64,000 nt of DNA from Amorphophallus konjac (taxonomy: Eukaryota; Streptophyta; Magnoliopsida; Alismatales; Araceae): the NCBI GenBank assembly GCA_022559845.1, contig CM040123.1, forward strand, positions 298,084,642 through 298,148,641. Direction: 5' to 3'. Numbering within the stretch: position 1 is the first letter of the stretch; every line of letters starts with the position of its first letter. This document shows positions 12,843 to 23,737 of this stretch, one piece after another. The position numbers and the translations under genes were made by a program. The notes beneath the pieces are model-generated. The model did no database searches and was not told the DNA's origin. It saw nothing but the letters and a program-made list of their open reading frames with translations.

Positions 12843-15574
12843 CACGGACATCTGGCCGGTATTTCAAGTTTTAGACCCCCGGCCCCGACCTGGCAGTTCA
12901 TTTGAACTAAGTGTATTTTAGAAATGAACTTTGAGCGTTGAGCTCAAACCGGACATCCGATTTGGATTCCGTCAGTTCTGACAAGTCACTTTCATCTCCC
13001 CGGTCGTGTTGGAATGACCGGCACGGGCATCCGGTCGGTATTTCAAGTTTTAGACCCCCGGCCCCGACCTGGCAGTTCAGTTAAACTAAAGTGTATTTTA
13101 GAAATGAACTTTGAGCGCCGAGCTCAAACCGGGCATCCGATTTGGATTCCGTCTGTTCTGACAAGTCACTTTCATCTCCCCGGTCGTGTAGGAACGATCA
13201 GCATGGGCATCCGGCCGGTATTTCAAGTTTTAGACCCCCGGCCCCGACCTGGCAGTTCATTTGAACTAAGTGTATTTTAGAAATGAACTTTGAGCGCCGA
13301 GCTCAAACCGGGCATCCGATTTGGATTCCGTCAGTTCTGACAAGTCACTTTCATCTCCCCGGTCGTGTTGGAATGATCGGCATGGGCATCTGGCCGGTAT
13401 TTCAAGTTTTAGACCCCCGGCCCCGACCTGGCAGTTCATTTGAACTAAGTGTATTTTAGAAATGAACTTTGAGCGCCGAGCTCAAACCGAGCATCCGATT
13501 TGGATTCCGTCAGTTCTGACAAGTCACTTTCATCTCGCCGGTCGTGTTGGAACAATCGACACAGCCATCTGGCCAGTATTTCAAGTTTTAGACCCCCGGC
13601 CCCGACCTAGCAGTTCATTTGAACTAAGTGTATTTTAGAAATGAACTTTGAGCGCCGAGCTCAAACCGGACATCCGATTTGGATTCCGTCAGTTCTGAAA
13701 AGTCACTTTCATCTCCCTGGTCGTGTTAGAATGATCGGTACGGCCATCTGGTCGGTATTTCAAGTTTTAGACCCCCGTCCCCGACCTGGCAGTTCATTTG
13801 AACTAAGTGTATTTTAGAAATGAACTTTGAGCGCCGAGCTCAAACCGGGCATCCGATTTGGATTCCGTCAGTTCTGACAAGTCACTTTCATCTCCCCGGT
13901 CATGTTGGAATGATCGGCACGGCCATCCGGCCGGTGTTTCAAGTTTTAGACCCCCAGCCCCGACCTGGCAGTTAAGTTAAACTAAAGTGTATTTTAGAAA
14001 TGAACTTTGAGCGCCGAGCTCAAACCGGGCATCCGATTTGGATTCCATCAGTTCTGACAAGTCACTTTCATCTCCTCGGTCGTGTTGGAATGATCGGCAT
14101 GGCCATCCGACCGGTATTTCAAGTTTTAGACCCCCGGCCCCGACCTGGCAGTTCATTTGAACTAAGTGTATTTTAGAAATGAACTTTGAGCGCCGAGCTC
14201 AAACCGGACATCCGATTTGGATTCCGTCAGTTCTGACAAGTCACTTTCATCTTCCCGATCGTGTTGGAATGATCGGCACGGCCATCCGGCCGATATTTCA
14301 AGTTTTAGACCCCCGGCCCCGACCTGGCAGTTCATTTGAACTAAGTGTATTTTAGAAATGAACTTTGAGCGCCGAGCTCAAACCGGGCATCCGATTTGGA
14401 TTCCGTCAGTTCTGACAAGTCACTTTCATCTCCCCGGTCGTGTTGGAATAATCGGCACGGCCATCCGGCTGGTGTTTCAAGTTTTAGACCCCCGACCCCG
14501 ACCTGGCAGTTCAGTTAAACTAAAGTGTATTTTAGAAATTAACTTTGAGCGCCGAGCTCAAATCGGGCATCCGATTTAGATTCCGTCAGTTCTGACAAGT
14601 CACTTTCATCTCCCCGTTCGTGTTGGAATGATCGGCACGGCCATCCGGTCGGTATTTCAAGTTTTAGACCCCCGGCCCCGACCTGGCAGTTCATTTGAAC
14701 TAAGTGTATTTTAGAAATGAACTTTGAGCGCCGAGCTCAAATCGGATATCCGATTTGGATTCCGTCAGTTCTGACAAGTCACTTTCATCTCCTCGGTCGT
14801 GTTGGAATGATCGGCACGACCATCCGGCCGGTATTTCAAGTTTTAGACCCCCGGCCCCGACCTGGCAGTTCATTTGAACTAAGTGTATTTTAGAAATGAA
14901 CTTTGAGTGCCGAGCTCAAACCGGGCATCCGATTTGGATTCCGTCAGTTCTGACAAGTCACTTTCATCTCCCCGGTCGTGTTGGAACAATCGACACGGCC
15001 ATCCGGCCGTTGTTTCAAGTTTTAGACCCCCGGCCCCGACCTGGCAGTTCAGTTAAACTAAAGTGTATTTTAGAAATGAACTTTGAGCGCCGAGCTCAAA
15101 CCGGGCATCCGATTTGGATTCCGTCAGTTCTGACAAGTCACTTTCATCTCCCCGGTCGTGTTGGAATGATCAGCACGGGCATCCGGCCGGTATTTCAAGT
15201 TTTAGACCCCCGGCCCCGACCTGGCAGTTCATTTGAACTATGTGTATTTTAGAAATGAACTTTGAGCGCCGAGCTCAAACCGGACATCCGATTTGGATTC
15301 CGTCAGTTCTGACAAGTCACTTTCATCTCTCCGGTCGTGTTGGAATGATCGGCATGGCCATCCGGCTGGTATTTCAAGTTTTAGACCCCCGGCCCCGACC
15401 TGGCAGTTCATTTGAACTAAGTGTATTTTAGAAATGAACTTTGAGCGCCGAGCTCAAACCGGGCATCCGATTTGGATTCCGTTAGTTCTGACAAGTCACT
15501 TTCATCTCCCCGGTCGTGTTGGAATGATCGGCACGGCCATCCGGTCGGTGTTTCAAGTTTTAGACCCCCGGACC
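12843..15574. repeat. Tandem satellite array, ~179-bp monomer (right block)
   Basis: About 15 more monomers continue in the same phase and orientation after the solo LTR. The array stops inside a monomer: GTTTTAGACCCCCGGACCC is followed directly by non-satellite AT-rich sequence (TGGATTTTCTC). Monomers here show more private substitutions than those at 5-9 kb, as expected near an array edge. Confidence 0.95.
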
Positions 15575-15681
15575 CTGGATTTTCTCAATTCTTCTAAAGT
15601 AAATGAGTTTTAAAATTAATAATGAACATAATTGAGTAATTCCATCAAAATAAAAACATAGTAAACACTCACATGTGCGGC
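15575..15681. other. AT-rich spacer between satellite and transposase-like gene
   Basis: About 107 bases of AT-rich sequence downstream (on the minus strand) of the transposase stop codon. It is probably the 3' untranslated part of that gene. I see no other feature in it. Confidence 0.5.
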
Positions 15682-16831
15682 CTATGCTGTGGTGGTGGTG
15701 GATTGCTGAGGGACCATTCCCCTCTGGGAGAGGAGGCCATTGATTGCCTGCAAAACCACTGACACTTGGCTAGAGATCTCTTGTTGGAAATGCTGCTGTT
15801 GCCGCTGCATATCAGAAATCTGCTATCGGACCATGTCCATCATGTCGCTGGCAGAAGCGCTGGGGGCAACGGAAGGTATAGTGAAGGCACTGCCACTGGT
15901 TTGGGCATAGCTAGAACTCGCACACGATGATGTCACCGTGCTTGCGTCTAGGCTCTCCCCAAAACCATATAGTCGGCCTTTCTTCGGTACGCCAGCTGCT
16001 GCCAGCCACTCCACCGGATCGAACTCCGCCTGCTGCGTGTCTCCCTCCCCATACTTCTCTGTCACTGCTTTGCTATATGTTTCCTACAAATTGAATAAAA
16101 TAACTAGTCAATTTCATATGAATTACATGCCGATTTAAATGAACAGTACAAGTTACATATGTAGATAAACTTACCGATGCTGACTTAGCTGTGTCACTCA
16201 CAAAATCATTAGTCCCCTTATTTTTGTGTGTTCTGTCGAACACCTCGAGGAACGACGGAGGTCGATTAAGCTCCACAGCCTGTTATACAATTCATAGTAA
16301 AAAAAAGTCAAATATTGGGATAAATTGTAAGAAGATAAATTGGTATATTACTTACCAATTTTTGTTTATGAGCCGCATAAGAGATGGACCCACTCGTATG
16401 CAAATTTGAACCTGGTTTTGACGCCCTGTTTACTTTGGCTTTTTCGGACTTTTCTATCCACTTGGGGTCGGCAAAATGGTCACAAGATATCTCCCAATCC
16501 TCCTGCCTCATCCATAGAGGGCGATGCGCCTTCCACAATTGTCGGTCTTCACTCCCCCCACTCAATTTTTTAGCGTGTGCTCGGGCCTCATGTATTTTCC
16601 TCTTGTAACTTGAGAGCATAGTAGACTCCCAGGCACGACGACATCTCGCCGTGTCATGTCCACATGTGAATTGAAAAGACCGTTGTAAATCAATTGCTTT
16701 TCACACTTAGTATAAAGTTGTAAATTGACTTTGGGAAATACTTGAATTAAATGACGTAATTACTTACAAAGAACATGTTGTACAATGAATCGTGGACGGA
16801 CATCGGAAAATCTCTGAAAGTGGAAGCTGCC
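15682..16831 (-). pseudogene. En/Spm (CACTA) transposase-like gene, 3' exons
   Basis: These are minus-strand exons of a plant Transposase_24 (Ptta/En/Spm-like) protein, recognised from memory of the family. The exons run 16,826-16,768 (continuing from 53,522-53,457), then one ending at 16,356 (start ~16,660 uncertain), then 16,279-16,175 (105 nt, phase 0), then 16,083-15,682. The last three are joined by GT-AG introns. Family-like segments include the run ending NRASKPGSNLHTSGSIS, then FLEVFDRTHKNKG, then FDPVEWLAAAGVPKKGRLYG, followed by a Gln-rich C-terminus. The last exon has an in-frame TAG at 15,823-15,825, and a 36.6-kb retroelement interrupts an upstream exon, so it is not functional. 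CACTA terminal repeats are not visible. A domesticated host gene of the same family is an alternative. Confidence 0.75.
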
Positions 16832-17310
16832 TGTAGCAACCCTGGAAAAATAAAGATTTTGAAAAGGGATCAAATTAAAATAAAAGATAAGTAAATAGAT
16901 GATGAAAGCCTAAACGCATAAGAATAAGCCAGAAGGAAAATAACGCCTTTTATCAAGGCGCTGATTCAAAAGGAAACGCCTCTGTCTAAGGCGTTAATTT
17001 AAAAAGGACGCCTACACACTAGGGCGTCAAATTTCGTCAAATTTCAAACGACGGGAAATAAAATTAAGGAAAGGAAAGGAAACGCCCTCACCTTGGGCGC
17101 GTTTTTAATAAGTAACGACTAGGACAACGTCGTCAATTAAAACACACGACCTAGCCTAAGGCGTGAATTCAGTTCGAGTTTCGTTCAACCCAGGAGACTA
17201 TCCAGAGCAAGTTTCTGGATAACTACGAGGAAGATTGAGTAGGGTAATGACTCTATCATGGAAGTATTACTTCCAATACAACTCTAACCCTATTAGGATC
17301 CCCAAAATCC

Positions 17311-17318
17311 TATAAATA
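17311..17318 (+). promoter_or_regulatory. LTR1 TATA box (TATAAATA)
   Basis: TATAAATA lies ~480 bp into the LTR, at the same place as in LTR2 and LTR3. It is followed by CGAACCCTAAAAGC, a plausible start region. The promoter sits upstream of element B, so any transcript would run into B antisense to its genes. Confidence 0.6.
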
Positions 17319-17488
17319 ACATTGTCCATCGAACCCTAAAAGCTATTTCGTCGAAGGAAGTTTTGCTCTACTGCTGTGCGTGAAGAACAGGTTTATGTTC
17401 TTCTTCCTGCAGCTGCTTTCGATCAACTCATGAAGAATATTAATTTTTCTTCATCTTATTCTCCTGTAGGTTGCCTGCATCGAGAAAG

Positions 17489-19663
17489 TGATGCGGGACG
17501 AGACCACGGACACGACAAGCTCGTGACTGCCCCTTAACGAGGGAAGCGTCGGATGTGCGCGGTTGAGAAACCGGCTGTGAGCTAGGGTGGTCGGCTCTCA
17601 CTCGTGCCCGGATCGGGTCACGGGACGGTAACGCTCTCTCTCGCAGCAGCGGTGATATAAATAGAAAGCGAGCTAATTACCCTATCATGCTCTCTAGCAG
17701 TGGCATAAGCAAGCATATATGAAAATTAAGCAAAATGCCAAGTAAGGGAGCGAATGCGATACCTCCACGCGCTCGGCGTGGGGACGACGGACCCGTCCGA
17801 AACTCGTACTCCCGGAATAATATTACACAATATTACAGAAATGCAAGCCGCTGCCCACTCCACGCAGGGAGGTAAAGGGCTACACAATGGGGTCCGGGAG
17901 GACCGAATTTGGGTTGACGGGCAGCTTCGTGTGTTGATTCGGCTACACGCGCGATCACGACCGTGGGGCCCACGTGCTGTCTGGAGGGGCCGTGTGGGAC
18001 CCGGTGACACCGCTGTAGTGTGGACACTTAGGGAAGTGTTCCATGGGGTGGCGGCACACCGGAACGTCGCCCGGGGGTCGGGCGGCTCCGATCGGCACCC
18101 GTCGGGTTTGCTGTCCACTGACTGGTGGTTGCTGTTTTGCAGCGCGCGCTCCGGCGAGAATGGACGCTGCGATCAGCCCCGACGTCGGATCGACACGAGA
18201 CTGGCGCTGTTGGAAAGCTAGCTTGAAGTTCTTCAACCAAGGCCTAAAGATCTGGCCTGGATCAGCTCAGATCTTGACTTATGGAATTTTCAATCTTCTG
18301 TTGTACAGTTCCCGAAATCATAGGTCAGCAGAGAACTTCCCAGTGGATTGCCTTTGACTGCGAGGGAAACGTTCGAATAAGGGGTTGTGTTCTTCAGCAA
18401 AGTTGTTGGAATTTGAGCTGGAAAGACAGCAAAAGTGGTTTGGAGCCGTTTGAATGTATCTGTGAATTTCGGCGATTTGTTTAGTGGACGAAGGTCGGAT
18501 CTGGGAACAGGGGGATAGAACTATAGCTGGGACTGAGAACGATTTTTAGAAAATATGAAATGGATGAAACAAAAATTAAAAAAATTTTGAATGAAGGGGT
18601 GGATGGGTGTAACCTCCAGTAAAATTGGACGAACCAAAATAAATTAAAAAGTGGATCTAAGACATGAAACTCAGGGCTACTGTCACTATAGACAGTGACA
18701 GAACAGATCTGAAATTGAGAGTTGAACGAAAAGGTAAAAATATGAAACGGTGGACGTTGAACCTCAATTTTTTGTGGAGAATGGGATAGAAGATAGGAAC
18801 CAACCCTCAAAATTTCAAATCTATCTGAGCTCGTGGCTGGCTTCAGGAATTCATGAACTGCACCTCTGTCCAGCAGGACAGAAAACCGAAGACGATCCCG
18901 TGGCGGCTCGAAGGCGGCACGAACGGCGGCGGCGGCACAAACGATCACCGAAGGTTGAGAGGGGATGATAGAAGGGGAATACACTCTAGATATGGGGTTG
19001 GGGAAGAGGAAACCAGGGGGAGAGAGGAAGGGGGCGCACCAAGCTCCAAGAGACTCACAAATTTTCTGATTTTTCATGCATGAATTCTACTAAAATGAGA
19101 AATTACAACTCTTTATAGGTTACATGCCAAAGCCAATATCCACCCTTAGATCTAGGTATGGTGGAAAGGATGGCTGGGATTGGATGTGACCAACCACAAA
19201 AATAACATATTTAAAGGAAGCCAATTCCTAATTTTTACAACATGTGGTCAAAGAAAGGAAGGAAAGAAAAAAAAACTAAACAACCTAGCCTAATGGAGCC
19301 AAAAGAGGGGGCGCCCCCCTTCATGGGCCAAGGGCCATTCATGGGCCATGAACCATCCACAAGCCCATGCTAGACTTGGACCCTTCCAACTTAGTTGGCC
19401 CATGAGGGAGTGTAACCTAATTTGGGCCTTAAGTGCATTAATGACCCATTAGAATCCTAATGACCCAATATGGCATAAGCTCCTTAATGAACTCTACTAA
19501 TGGCAACCTAGCCATGGACTCTACATTACAAATGGCCCATTGGCTTGATATAAGCCTTACAAGGAGCCCAAATGAAAGAAATTACACAATTACAATCTCA
19601 TACAAGCCATAACACACAAATACACTTCACCCGTGTATGGAAATCACCTTTGATGCCCCATCA
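17489..19663 (-). repeat. Element B 3' LTR (left)
   Basis: A 2,175-bp LTR with TGATG...CATCA ends. In minus orientation, U3 is the right-hand ~550 bp, where five GGCCCA/TGGGCC (site II, TCP-type) motifs cluster at ~19,315-19,540. A TATA-like CCTATAAAGAG follows near 19,110. Short ORFs inside it, such as one of 155 codons at 17,754-18,221, are not conserved as protein and are rejected. Confidence 0.93.
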
Positions 19664-20187
19664 ATTCTCCCCGGGTGGGAGGAACTCGACCCCGTCGAGT
19701 AGGGGTATGGCTGTTCCGGTACTTCGACAGATCCGTCACCGTGCCAAGTAGCGCGGGTATGCTCCACTCCAAGTGATCGTCACCTGCTCATTCCATAAAT
19801 ACTCGATATGCGAACTGCTATGGGTTAAAGGTGGTCACTCCGAAGGGCACTCTCAAAAGGGAAGAAAACAGCTCGAAGACTCACTAGGAATCACCGCTGA
19901 GTCCCTATAGGTGACTGATCCGGGTATAGAAGTAAAACCGATCCCATACTCATCAGTGAGTCGACTCGCTTCACACTCACAAGAGAATGACAACGAGCTT
20001 GCACAAGACACATGCAGACTCACCATGCACTGATGCACGAATGCAAACCACACAACAATCGACTCAAAACACACCTCACAAACAAACCACACAAGAAAAC
20101 ACACTGACTCAACTATGACCCTAGACACACCTAATGTTAGTCCGACCCGTACATGGGTGACGGCGGACCAGGACACCCGAATATGTG
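19664..20187 (-). other. Element B 3' non-coding region with polypurine tract and hairpin
   Basis: The plus-strand ATTCTCCCCGGG at 19,664-19,675 is, on the minus strand, a purine-rich tract directly upstream of the 3' LTR. At 19,684-19,700 lies a perfect 7-bp hairpin, ACTCGAC-CCC-GTCGAGT. About 450 bp here is closely similar to 23,252-23,700 in element C, although the two elements' ORFs are unrelated, so this is a conserved non-coding module. No gene is seen. Confidence 0.75.
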
Positions 20188-21072
20188 CTATGCATGCATG
20201 TTGTGCAACTGGGAATGGATGGCATGGGGAACACCTATACGTCGGGTGTGGTTATGCGTGGACGGCCTTTCGAATGTGGGCGACTCAGGTGGTTTAGAAG
20301 GGCCGGGTGTAGGTGGGTCGGGATTGGCGGATGTAGATGGCCCATCCCGAGGGGAAGGGGCATAAAAGTGGGCTTCCTTGAAGAAGGGGAGTATGGGTGG
20401 TAACTCGGGAAGCCTAATAGTGAAGGGGTCAAAAGGGTCAAAGAAGGTATGACCCCTTGTGGTGGGTTCCCACAAGTCACGGTCCCACATGTAGAAGTTT
20501 TGAAGGTGTGGGTAGTCACCTTCTTGAATTGTAACGGGTGGGACAGGGATCGTAGGCAAGAAGTATGATTCCTCCCTCGGACAAAAGTGTATGAATTCGG
20601 GCTCGTCCGGTAGCGGGAGAAGTAGAAGAACCTCCGTGGTGACACAACCCACGGTGCACTCGGAGGTAATGGACCCGAAGGCCTGATGGGCGAAGCTGAG
20701 ACTAGCGGGTTGGTCAAAGCCTCGGGCCAGTAGGTGTGTCAACTTCCATTGCGAATCTAATCCCATGACAAGATCGTCCAACGTGTCAACATGGTGACTA
20801 GATCGAAATGTGGTATGAAAGGAGTTGACCGGCACTAAAGGTAGGATGGGGTCCATGGATGGAAAGGGATGTGGGACCCAGCCATCCTTGAGCCAACTAA
20901 AAAGCGGCTCGGCGATGTATAGTGTACCCGTTAGAAATACGGGTGGCTCGGGCCTTGGTGGCTCCAAATGAGATAGTTCTGAATCATGTTCGGACATAGA
21001 GAGTGATGACATTGGAGCTCTCATAGGTGAGGAAGGAATGTCCTTCTCATGGTGAAGGGGTCCTTGGGGTGG
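20188..21072 (-). pseudogene. Element B ORF, C-terminal 294 codons (unknown protein)
   Basis: This is the distal part of a ~343-aa ORF whose first 49 codons lie at 27,979-27,833 on the other side of element C. The frame is continuous across the insertion site once C and one TTCCG are removed, so the ORF was open when C inserted. It is acidic and proline-rich, with segments such as PEFIHFCPREESYF, YMWDRDLWEPTTRG and FFDPFDPFTIRLPELPP, and the C-terminus is rich in Pro, Ser and Thr. No zinc knuckle, Retrotrans_gag, protease or polymerase motif is visible. I do not recognise the family. It could be a diverged Gag or a captured host coding segment. The apparent start inside C's LTR at 21,165 is an artefact of the insertion. 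Confidence 0.6.
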
Positions 21073-21077
21073 TTCCG

Positions 21078-23251
21078 TGATGCGGGACGAGACACGGACA
21101 CGGCAAGCTCGCGATCGTCCCTTGATGAGGGAAGCGTCGGACGTGCACGGTTGAGAAACCGGCAAGAGCTAGGGTGGTCGGCTCGCACTTTCGTGCCCGG
21201 ATCGGGTCACGGGACGGCTTCGCTCTCTCTCGCAGCAGTGATATTATAAATTGAAAGTGAGCTAGGTATCCCTACACATGCTCTCTAGCAGCGGCATATA
21301 AAGCATATAAAGAATTAAGCTAATGCCAAGTGTAAGGGTGAAGGCGATACCTCCACGCTCTCGGCGTGGCGAAGATGGGACCCGGCCGGAACTCGTACCC
21401 CCGGGAACTTAATACATTATGGTTACAGCAATGCAATTAAGCCCACTCCACGCAGGGAGGTAAAGGGCGACACAAGTGGGCCCGGGAGAACCAGTTTCGG
21501 GTTGACGGGCGGTTCCGGACGATGCTTCGGCTTCACGCGTACTCGTGTTAGTGGGGGGGCCCACGTGTTGACCGGAGGGGTCGTGTGGGGCCTGATGACT
21601 CCTCTATTGTGGAGACACTTGGGAAGCGTTCCCCTGGGATGGCGAGCTGCTGGAACGACCGCCGGACGCCGGGCGGCCCTCGGACGACGCTCGCGGGGAA
21701 CTTGGCCACAAACCTGAAAGTTCTGTTTGCAGGCGAGCGACTCGGAGAAAACTGCTGCTGCGATCAGTCCCGTCGTCGGAACGCGACGAAATTAGAGCCG
21801 TTGGAAAGAGGACTCAAAATACTTCGACGTAGGGGTCTTCAAAAAAAATAATCAGATCTGTATTTCTGATTGTTGAATTTACAATCTTGCTGAATTCGGG
21901 CCAGAACTGCAGGGGCAGGATCTATCTTCTCTGAAGATCGATGTTGACCGGTGAGAAGACCTCCGAATCTGGTGATGACTTCTTCAGCAAAGTTGAAGGT
22001 CTCTGAGAGAGGAATCCGGGACTATTTTTGGTTTTTTGATTGGATAAGAAATGGATTTTCTGGGATTTTTTTACTAGACCTGGGTCGGATCTGGGAAACT
22101 GTGGGCAGACTGTTCTTGGGAACTTGGACGATTTTTTTAAAATACTTGGAAGGCGAACCAAAAATTAATAAAATTCCTGATGGTAGAGGGATGTGGACAG
22201 AACTCCCATTAAATTTGGGCGTCCCAAAAAAAATCAAAAGATGGTTCGAATGTGGTAGACTCAGAGCTGATGAACAGTGAACAGAACCAGGACAGATCTG
22301 GAACTTGGACTTGGACAAAAATCAAAAAATAGCTAAAGGATGAATTTTAACGTGATTTTTTTTTTGGGGGTAAGGGTTCTAGAGGGGAACCAACCCTGAA
22401 ATTTTGAGCTCCAGAAGATGAAGGGAGTGATAGCAGGAATTCAGAGAAGAAGGATCTGTCCTGAGTGGACAGAACACCGAAACCGTTGGCAACGACGCGT
22501 CGGCGGCGAGACGATGGCGGCGGCGATCACCGGAGCTTCTTCAGATGAGAGAGGGGATCAAGGGGGAGGGGAATTGCACTCTAGAAGGGGGCTGGAGGTG
22601 GAGGAACCAGAGAGAAGGAGGGGGAGGGGCGCAAGATCCAATGGGGGGCAAATGCCTATTTTCTCTTCATTAATTCATTCAATATGAAAAATACAACCTT
22701 ATATAGGATGCCAACCAAACTCAACCTCAACCCTTGGATCTAGGGGTTTGGATTGAAGGGCTGGGATACAATGTGAATCACACATTTAATACATTAGTTT
22801 AATCTAATTTGACCATTCTTATTCAACCTTGGACTAAATCTATTCAAACACCACCTAACAAGCCTAATAAGGCCAAAAGAGGGGGCGCCCCCTTCATGGG
22901 CCTCTCTTGGGCCTAGGCTGGTCCAAGGGCAGCCAACCCAACCCATTAACTCAAGTCTAGACTTGGGCCTTCCAAGTCTTGGTGGCCCATGAGAGGGAGT
23001 GGCCCAATTGGGCCTTAAATGACTAATATGGTCCATAAGGGTGGCACTTGGTCCAATATGAACTAGGCTTTCTAATGGACTCTACTAATGGCAATCTAAC
23101 CTTGGACTTGACATAACAAATGGCCCATTGGCTTGATATAAGCCTTACAAGGAGCCCAAAAGAAAGAAATTACACAATTACAACTTCATACAAGCCATAA
23201 CACACAAATACACTTCACCCGTGTATGGAAATCGCCTTTGATGCCCCATCA
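21078..23251 (-). repeat. Element C 3' LTR (left)
   Basis: A 2,174-bp LTR with TGATG...CATCA ends. The minus-strand U3 holds seven GGCCCA/TGGGCC motifs between ~22,895 and ~23,130, then TATA box CCTATATAAGG at 22,697-22,707. It resembles B's LTR at both ends and through U3 but is clearly a different subfamily in the middle. Confidence 0.95.
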
Positions 23252-23737
23252 ATTCTCCCCGGGTGGGAGGAACTCGACCCCGTCGAGTAGGGGTATGGCT
23301 GCTCCGGTCCTCCGGCGGATCCGTCACCGTGCTAAGTAGCGCGGGTATGCTCCACTCCAAGTGATCGGCACCTGCTCATTCCATATATACTCGATATGCG
23401 CACTGCTATGGCTAAAGGTGGTCACTCCGAAGGGGCACTCTCAAAAGGAAGGAGACAGCTCGAAGACTCACTAGGAATCACCGCTGAGTCCCTATAGGTG
23501 ACTGATCCGGATATAGAAGTAAAACCGATCCCATACTCATCAAGTGAGTCCACTCGCCTCTTACTCGTAAGAGACCGACAACGAGCTTGCACAAGACACA
23601 TGCAGACTCACCATGCACAGACACACGAATGCAAACCACGCAAACAATCGACTCAAAATCACCACACAAACAAACCACATAAAGAAAACACACCGACTCA
23701 TGCACGACTCTAGACTAAGGTGGTAGCATCAAGCCCA
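23252..23737 (-). other. Element C 3' non-coding module with polypurine tract and hairpin
   Basis: The polypurine tract (plus ATTCTCCCCGGG) lies at 23,252-23,263, followed by the same perfect hairpin as in B, ACTCGAC-CCC-GTCGAGT, at 23,272-23,288. The next ~400 bp parallels 19,664-20,100. No coding potential is seen. Confidence 0.75.

Noticed and set aside
1..15574. Regularly spaced repeats resembling a CRISPR array
   Set aside because: The whole ~179-bp unit is repeated with no unique spacers and no cas-like genes, and the context is plant heterochromatin.
17754..18221. 155-codon ORF and others in the LTRs of B, C and the solo LTR
   Set aside because: Frames are not kept between related LTRs and no domain is visible; they are GC-rich LTR shadows.
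20188..21165. Single 325-codon ORF starting inside element C's LTR
   Set aside because: The first ~30 codons are LTR sequence joined by insertion. The real start lies at 27,979 on the other side of C.
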